From Pseudomonadota bacterium (GTDB lineage Bacteria > Pseudomonadota > Gammaproteobacteria > Pseudomonadales > UBA5518), in assembly GCA_022705125.1 (NCBI GenBank), contig JAKJFB010000050.1, forward strand, positions 1 to 11,996: DNA of 11,996 bases, given 5' to 3'. Below the pieces are notes generated by a model, which was not told where the DNA came from, did no database searches, and saw nothing but the letters and a program-made list of their open reading frames with translations. The translations under genes were made by a program, and so were the position numbers. Below, piece after piece: positions 6,397 through 11,996 of the stretch. Numbering within the stretch: the first letter of the stretch is position 1; the number at the start of each line of letters is the position of its first letter.

Positions 6397-7672
6397 AAGC
6401 CTCGTCCCGGATCTTCTGCAGCCACGTGTTCAGTTCGTCGTCGTACTTCTGGCCGAACAGGATGTTGCGTGCCTGGTTGCGTTTCATCTCGTCGCTGAGA
6501 TCCTGGGTGCGGCGCTCCTCGACCTGCAGCACGTGCCAGCCGAAACTGCTGCGCACCGGTGCGCTGATCTCGCCGGCCCCGGTCTGGTTCATGGCCTGCT
6601 CGAATTCCGGAACCATCTGTCCCGCGCTGGTCCAGCCGAGGTCCCCGCCTTCGCGCGCCGAGCCGATGTCTTCCGAGAATTCGCGCGCCAGTTTCGCGAA
6701 GTCCTCGCCCGCCAGCACGCGCGCGCGCAACTGCGCCGCCAGCTGCTGCGCCTGCGCGTCGCTGCGCACCTCGGAGGGCTTGATCAGGATATGGCGCACG
6801 CGGGTCTGCTGGGTCATCTGTCCGCTGCCGCCGCGTTTCTCGAACAGCTTCACCAGGTGCAGGCCGCTGGCGCTGCGCACCGGTGCGGATATCGCGCCGG
6901 TCTCGAGCGCCGGAACCGTCTCCAGGAACACGCTCGGCAGGTCGCCGGCGAGGCGCCAGCCGAGATCGCCGCCGGTGAACGCGTAGGGGGTCTTGTCGGG
7001 CGCGCGCATGAAGCGCTCGAAGGCGGTGCCGGAGGCCAGCCGCGAACGCAGCCCCTCCATGTAGGCCATGGCGGCGCGTTCCTGCTCCATCGTGGCGTCC
7101 GTGGCCAGCGGCAGGAGCAGGTGCCCGATGTGGTAGACGGCCGCCGTGCGCTTCTGGCCTTCTTCCGAGGCAAGGTAATCATCGACCTCCTGCTCGGTCA
7201 CCTGGACGCGATTGCGCACGTTGCCCTGCTGCACGCGCGAGAGGATCATTTCCTGGCGTACCTGCTCGCGTACCGCCGCGTACGAGCCGCCGTCGGCCTC
7301 GATCTGGGCGCGGAACTGCTCCAGGCTCGCGCCGCTCTGGCGCGCCATGTTGGTGAGCGCCTCGTTCAGCTGCTCGTCGCTGATGCGCACCCCGGCGCGA
7401 TCGCCCATGCGCAGCTGGATGCGCTCGAGGATGAGGCGGTCGAGCACCTCCTGCGGCGGCATTTCGATCTTCTGCCGCGCGAGGTTCTCGGTGACCTGGC
7501 GCATGCGGTCCTGGTATTCGCTCGCGAGAATGATGTCGTCGTCGACGATCGCGACCACGCCCTCGAGCTGCCGCGTCTGCGCCAGCGCGCCCCCGGCCAG
7601 TCCCCAGCAGCACAGCACTATCGCCGCGGCAGCGCGCCACCGGCTTCCCGCTCCAGTCGATTCAATACGCAA
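6377..7672 (-). CDS. surA: Periplasmic chaperone / peptidyl-prolyl isomerase SurA
   Basis: SurA escorts unfolded outer-membrane proteins, LptD prominently, across the periplasm to the BAM complex. From TTG 7672 the product has 431 residues (E. coli 428). A Sec signal peptide is visible: RWR, a hydrophobic stretch to about residue 30, and a likely cut after ALA at 29-31. The N-terminal chaperone region covers about 38-165 ([16 protein letters not shown], then [20 protein letters not shown]). Two parvulin domains follow at about 177-277 and 288-388, each with the GGDLGW motif (235-240 and 342-347), and a C-terminal helix pairs with the N-terminal part in the family. TTG 7672 is preferred because GGAGG lies nine bases upstream and the length fits; another TTG nine codons earlier has no such site. 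It overlaps the end of lptD by 11 bases, the usual neighbour order. Confidence 0.95.
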   Translation of the reverse strand: MRIESTGAGSRWRAAAAIVLCCWGLAGGALAQTRQLEGVVAIVDDDIILASEYQDRMRQVTENLARQKIEMPPQEVLDRLILERIQLRMGDRAGVRISDEQLNEALTNMARQSGASLEQFRAQIEADGGSYAAVREQVRQEMILSRVQQGNVRNRVQVTEQEVDDYLASEEGQKRTAAVYHIGHLLLPLATDATMEQERAAMAYMEGLRSRLASGTAFERFMRAPDKTPYAFTGGDLGWRLAGDLPSVFLETVPALETGAISAPVRSASGLHLVKLFEKRGGSGQMTQQTRVRHILIKPSEVRSDAQAQQLAAQLRARVLAGEDFAKLAREFSEDIGSAREGGDLGWTSAGQMVPEFEQAMNQTGAGEISAPVRSSFGWHVLQVEERRTQDLSDEMKRNQARNILFGQKYDDELNTWLQKIRDEAFVEIKI

Positions 7673-10304
7673 GGCCGTTGTCCTCCAGGTTGCTGCCAAA
7701 GCCGAAGATGCTGTCCTGCAACAGCTGGTCGATGTTCTTGCCGAGGCCGCCGAGGCCGCGCAGCACGAACTGCAGGTAGAAGCCGTAGTCGCGACCCTGA
7801 TCCCAGTCCACGCCTTCCTGGTACACCATGCGCACCGACCAGCAGCAGGAGCTGTATTCCAGCCCCGCCAGCTCCTCGAGGCTGTAGTCGTTGGTGAAAT
7901 CGTACTGGTAGCGGGTGAATACCCGCCAGCGGTCGCTGATGGGCAATACGGCCGAAAAGTCGGCCTGGTCGATTGTCTCGCTGATCAGGTTGCCGAAAAT
8001 GTCATAGGAGGTCTGCTCGCGGCGATAGCGATAGCCCGCGTTCACGATCGTCTGTGTATCGGGGGTCCAGTGAACGAAGGCGCCGCCTTCGTTCACCTGT
8101 TCGCGATGCACGTCCAGCAGCGTCGTGCCCGTGACCGAGACGCTGCGCGTCGGCCGGACCTGCAACTCCGCGGCAATTTCCGAGCTGGAGACCGACTGCG
8201 CATCCGCGGGCTGCGCGTCGCTCCATCCGCCCGAGGGCGGCACGCGCGTGCGGCAGCTCGGCTGGGACTGCGCGCGCTGCGCATCGCAGACCGTCACGAG
8301 GCGATCCTCGAAATAGTAGATCTGGCCGACGCTGGCCGTCACCCGTTCCATGCCGTTCTCGTCGTCGATGAGGCGCGAGGTGACGCTGAGCGAGGCCTGG
8401 TTGGCGTCGGCAATGCGGTCGCGCCCGCTGAAGCGCGTGGTGCGGAACAGCTGGCTGAAGCTGAAGGTGAGGTCGGAAGAGTCGAAGTTCGGCAGGTCGC
8501 TGTGGTCCTCCCGGTCCACCCACAGGTAGAACGCCCGCGGCTCCAGCGTCTGCAGGAACGCGGTGCCGAACAGGCTCGTGTCGCGTTCGAGGAAATAGCC
8601 GGCATCCAGGTTGACCATCGCCGCGCCGACCGACGGGGATTCGTCACCCGGCAGCGTGAGGCTCTCGTCCAGGTTGTAGCTGATCGACTGGTAGCCCAGT
8701 GCCGGCCGCACGAAGGCCGCGGCCCACTGCATCGGGAAGGCGATCTGTGGTTCCAGGTAGAGCCGCTGTCCGGTGAGCTCCGCGCGATCCTTGTGCTCGA
8801 AGACCGTGAACTCGCTGGTGAGCGAGTAATCGAGCGCGAACGGCGTGCCGCTGAACGGACGGTTCATTTCGAGGCGCGGCATGATCTTGTAGGGCTCGGC
8901 GAGCGCTCGATCCAGCAGCCGGTACTGTTGCGCCTTCGCCGCCAGGACCCAGCTGTCGTCGAGTCGGTACGTGACCTGGCCCGTTTGCGGCAGGAAGATG
9001 GATCGTTGTACCTGGAGTCCGGTCGAGCTCAGCTGGCGCAGGTAGTCCTCGTCGCTCACCTCGGTGTAGCTGATCAGCGTGCCCATGCGCTCGACCGGGG
9101 CGCCCGTGTGCTCCAGGCTGGCGATCCAGCGGTCCTCGTCGGCGACCTCGTCATTCGGCAGGATGGCGCCGCTGGTGGCCCAGGAACTCCAGCGATTCAG
9201 GTAGCGCAACTCCCCCCCGATCATGGTGCCGCGATCGTTCATGTAGCGCGGCAGCAGGGTGGCGTCGTAGTTCGGTGCGAGGTTGAAATAGTAGGGAGTG
9301 GTGACGTCCAGGCCGTTCTGGGACGAGTTCGTGAACGTGGGCCAGAGCAGCCCGCTCATGCGCCGGTCATCGACGGGAAAGCTCAGGTACGGCGTGTAGA
9401 GCACCGGTATGCCCTTGACCTCGAGCCGGGCATTTTGCGCGGTGCCCCGCCCGGTTTCGCGATCCACGCGCATCGAGTCGGCCGCGAGCTGCCAGTCGTC
9501 GTGGCCGGGTTCGCACTGCGTGTAGACGGTCTCCTCGAATTCGAGGGTGCGGTCGACGTTGCGCCGCACCAGTTTCGCTTCGCCGCGCGCGTGCTCTCGG
9601 TGCATCACGAAGCGCGCTTCACGTAATTCGCCGGAGTTCTGCGCCGTGTCGATCGATGCGGACTCGCCTCGTACCAGCAGGCCCGGTTCGCGGTACTGCA
9701 CGTTGCCCTCGATATCGGCGCGGTCCTGTTCGCGGTAATAAGTCGCGCGATCGGCACGCAGGCGCCGATCGCCCTGCAGCAGTGTTACGTTGCCGGAAAA
9801 TTTCGCGATTTCCGGGTTCTGCAGCAGTTCGGATTCGGCCGACGAGGCGTGGACGGTGCCAATCTGCGCTCCGCCTTCGGCGGGAGGCTCCAGCGGCGGC
9901 TCGATATAAGCGCCCCGACATTGTGCCCCGATCGCCGCGGCCTGCTCCGGGCTCAGGCGCCGCAGTGTCACCCAGTCCATGGTCTCGGCGAGCAGATCGG
10001 CATCCGCCAACCCGGCCACCGATCCTGCCGGCGCGGCATCGGGCGCAGCAGCCGGCACAGCATCGAGCGCTGCATCCGGTGTGACATCGGGCGTTGCATC
10101 CGCTGCTACATTCGGCGCGGCGCTCGGGGTGGATCGCACCGCGCCGCTCGCAATCGTCGGCGCAACGGCGCTGCAGTCCCAGCCGCCCGTCTCCGCGCCC
10201 CGGCATTGCCATTGCCCGTTGTCGGCCGCAGCGGCGTGCAGCACCGCGGCGCTCGCCAGCCCGGCGATGACGCGGGAAAGGAAAATGACGGGCTTGCTCT
10301 GCAT
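7662..10304 (-). CDS. lptD: LPS-assembly outer-membrane protein LptD
   Basis: LptD, with the lipoprotein LptE, forms the outer-membrane translocon that inserts LPS into the outer leaflet. From ATG 10304 the product has 880 residues (E. coli 784). A signal peptide covers about residues 1-26. Then comes a Pseudomonas-type extension, WQCRGAETGGWDC (Cys34, Cys44), an Ala/Pro/Asp repeat linker (about 59-90), and LSPEQ...CRGAYIEPP (Cys129). The OstA/jellyroll domain follows (GNVTLLQGDRRLRADRATYY from 171, TQCEPGHDDW with Cys264), then the beta-barrel with WPTFTNSSQNGLDVTTPYYF near 321-340 and the paired Cys820-Cys821. Cys264 and the C-terminal pair match the inter-domain disulfide cysteines of E. 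coli LptD; Cys129 is the likely partner of the N-terminal one. Two more cysteines, 673 and 684, lie in a barrel loop. The ATG at 10400 is rejected because a consensus -10 box overlaps it. Confidence 0.95.
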   Translation of the reverse strand: MQSKPVIFLSRVIAGLASAAVLHAAAADNGQWQCRGAETGGWDCSAVAPTIASGAVRSTPSAAPNVAADATPDVTPDAALDAVPAAAPDAAPAGSVAGLADADLLAETMDWVTLRRLSPEQAAAIGAQCRGAYIEPPLEPPAEGGAQIGTVHASSAESELLQNPEIAKFSGNVTLLQGDRRLRADRATYYREQDRADIEGNVQYREPGLLVRGESASIDTAQNSGELREARFVMHREHARGEAKLVRRNVDRTLEFEETVYTQCEPGHDDWQLAADSMRVDRETGRGTAQNARLEVKGIPVLYTPYLSFPVDDRRMSGLLWPTFTNSSQNGLDVTTPYYFNLAPNYDATLLPRYMNDRGTMIGGELRYLNRWSSWATSGAILPNDEVADEDRWIASLEHTGAPVERMGTLISYTEVSDEDYLRQLSSTGLQVQRSIFLPQTGQVTYRLDDSWVLAAKAQQYRLLDRALAEPYKIMPRLEMNRPFSGTPFALDYSLTSEFTVFEHKDRAELTGQRLYLEPQIAFPMQWAAAFVRPALGYQSISYNLDESLTLPGDESPSVGAAMVNLDAGYFLERDTSLFGTAFLQTLEPRAFYLWVDREDHSDLPNFDSSDLTFSFSQLFRTTRFSGRDRIADANQASLSVTSRLIDDENGMERVTASVGQIYYFEDRLVTVCDAQRAQSQPSCRTRVPPSGGWSDAQPADAQSVSSSEIAAELQVRPTRSVSVTGTTLLDVHREQVNEGGAFVHWTPDTQTIVNAGYRYRREQTSYDIFGNLISETIDQADFSAVLPISDRWRVFTRYQYDFTNDYSLEELAGLEYSSCCWSVRMVYQEGVDWDQGRDYGFYLQFVLRGLGGLGKNIDQLLQDSIFGFGSNLEDNGLAY
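7682..7686 (-). promoter_or_regulatory. Ribosome-binding site that fixes the surA TTG start
   Basis: On the minus strand GGAGG is followed by nine bases and then TTG at 7672. It is the best Shine-Dalgarno match around the lptD/surA junction and lies inside the last codons of lptD. It decides between the two TTG candidates for surA. Confidence 0.6.
10036..10131 (-). repeat. Degenerate 12-bp tandem repeat encoding an Ala/Pro/Asp linker in LptD
   Basis: Eight consecutive 12-base units can be laid out in register (plus-strand form roughly GCATCGGGCGCA, with substitutions at most positions). On the coding strand they specify tetrapeptides of the APDA / TPDV / ALDA kind. The segment links the two N-terminal cysteines of LptD to its SPEQ...CRGAYIEP segment and is probably disordered in the periplasm. 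The 12-base period keeps frame, so copy number could vary between strains without breaking the gene (inference). Confidence 0.65.
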
Positions 10305-10393
10305 TCCGTTGAAGTCCGGGCCTCGGGTTGGATCAGCCGCGGATCTTTTCAGCTCCGGGGAAGCGTGGATAATGCACGACGCTCTGGCCGAGG

Positions 10394-10409
10394 GCCGCAT
10401 TATAGCGGC
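10394..10409 (-). promoter_or_regulatory. Consensus -10 box inside a short inverted repeat, probable lptD promoter
   Basis: The minus strand has a perfect TATAAT (10399-10404) framed by the inverted repeat GCCGC / GCGGC (10394-10398 and 10405-10409). No good -35 box is seen at 16-18 bases; the 17-base position reads CGATCC. Transcription would start near 10392 and leave a leader of about 88 bases before the lptD ATG at 10304. It lies in the divergent lptD/amgK region and could serve the whole lptD-to-cca run. Confidence 0.45.
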
Positions 10410-10490
10410 ATCGCGTCACGAGGATCGACTGGCGGGGCGCTGATTGTGCGGCGTCCTCGCCTTGCCGCGTTACCCTGACCGGAATCGACA

Positions 10491-11996
<1,506 letters not shown>

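Noticed and set aside
6107..7897. A 596-codon open frame on the plus strand, opposite pdxA, surA and lptD
   Set aside because: Same reason: low-complexity Arg/Ala-rich translation and no motifs, against three solid genes on the minus strand.
7212..9626. An 804-codon open frame on the plus strand, opposite surA and lptD
   Set aside because: Its translation shows no recognisable domain, and the opposite strand codes for clear SurA and LptD with signal peptides and conserved motifs. Long antisense frames are common in GC-rich genes.
10305..10400. Upstream extension of lptD to an ATG at 10400
   Set aside because: The ATG overlaps the TATAAT box, the extra 32 residues would precede a good signal peptide, and the ATG at 10304 gives a normal LptD N-terminus.

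Overview
The window is a GC-rich (roughly two-thirds G+C by eye), tightly packed housekeeping region of a gammaproteobacterium outside the Enterobacterales. Three things support this. The gene order (rpsU / tsaD-folB ... cca ... apaH-rsmA-pdxA-surA-lptD / amgK-murU) follows the order known from Pseudomonas and relatives. LptD has the long Cys-containing N-terminal extension of Pseudomonas-type LptD proteins. The MurNAc-recycling pair amgK-murU lies divergently beside lptD. I cannot name genus or family; it looks like a draft or metagenomic contig.

Layout. At the left edge is the 5' end of rpsU (minus strand) with a recognisable promoter. Divergent from it run tsaD (tRNA t6A modification) and folB (pterin aldolase/epimerase) on the plus strand. 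From 10304 down to 1643 everything is on the minus strand, transcribed as lptD, surA, pdxA, rsmA, apaH, cca, and a PTR1/FolM-like pteridine reductase. Adjacent genes overlap by 1 to 20 bases except between apaH and cca, where a 139-base gap holds two identical REP-like palindromes and a third hairpin. From 10491 the plus strand carries amgK and the beginning of murU, cut by the window end.

How the genes work together. lptD and surA belong to outer-membrane assembly: SurA escorts LptD, and LptD inserts LPS. pdxA (vitamin B6), rsmA (16S rRNA dimethylation), apaH (Ap4A hydrolysis) and cca (tRNA CCA end) form a translation/cofactor block downstream. folB and the pteridine reductase meet tail to tail with a 7-base overlap and could both act on dihydropterins. 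amgK and murU convert recycled MurNAc to UDP-MurNAc.

The points most worth a second look are a frame break in rsmA just before its NLPY motif, a possible start-region indel in pdxA, the REP-like pair, a hairpin over the apaH initiation region, the folB/pteridine reductase pairing, and the loss of apaG and plsY from the usual order. I see no convincing new biological system, mobile element, CRISPR array, tRNA or rRNA in the window. No stretch above 300 bases lacks a gene.
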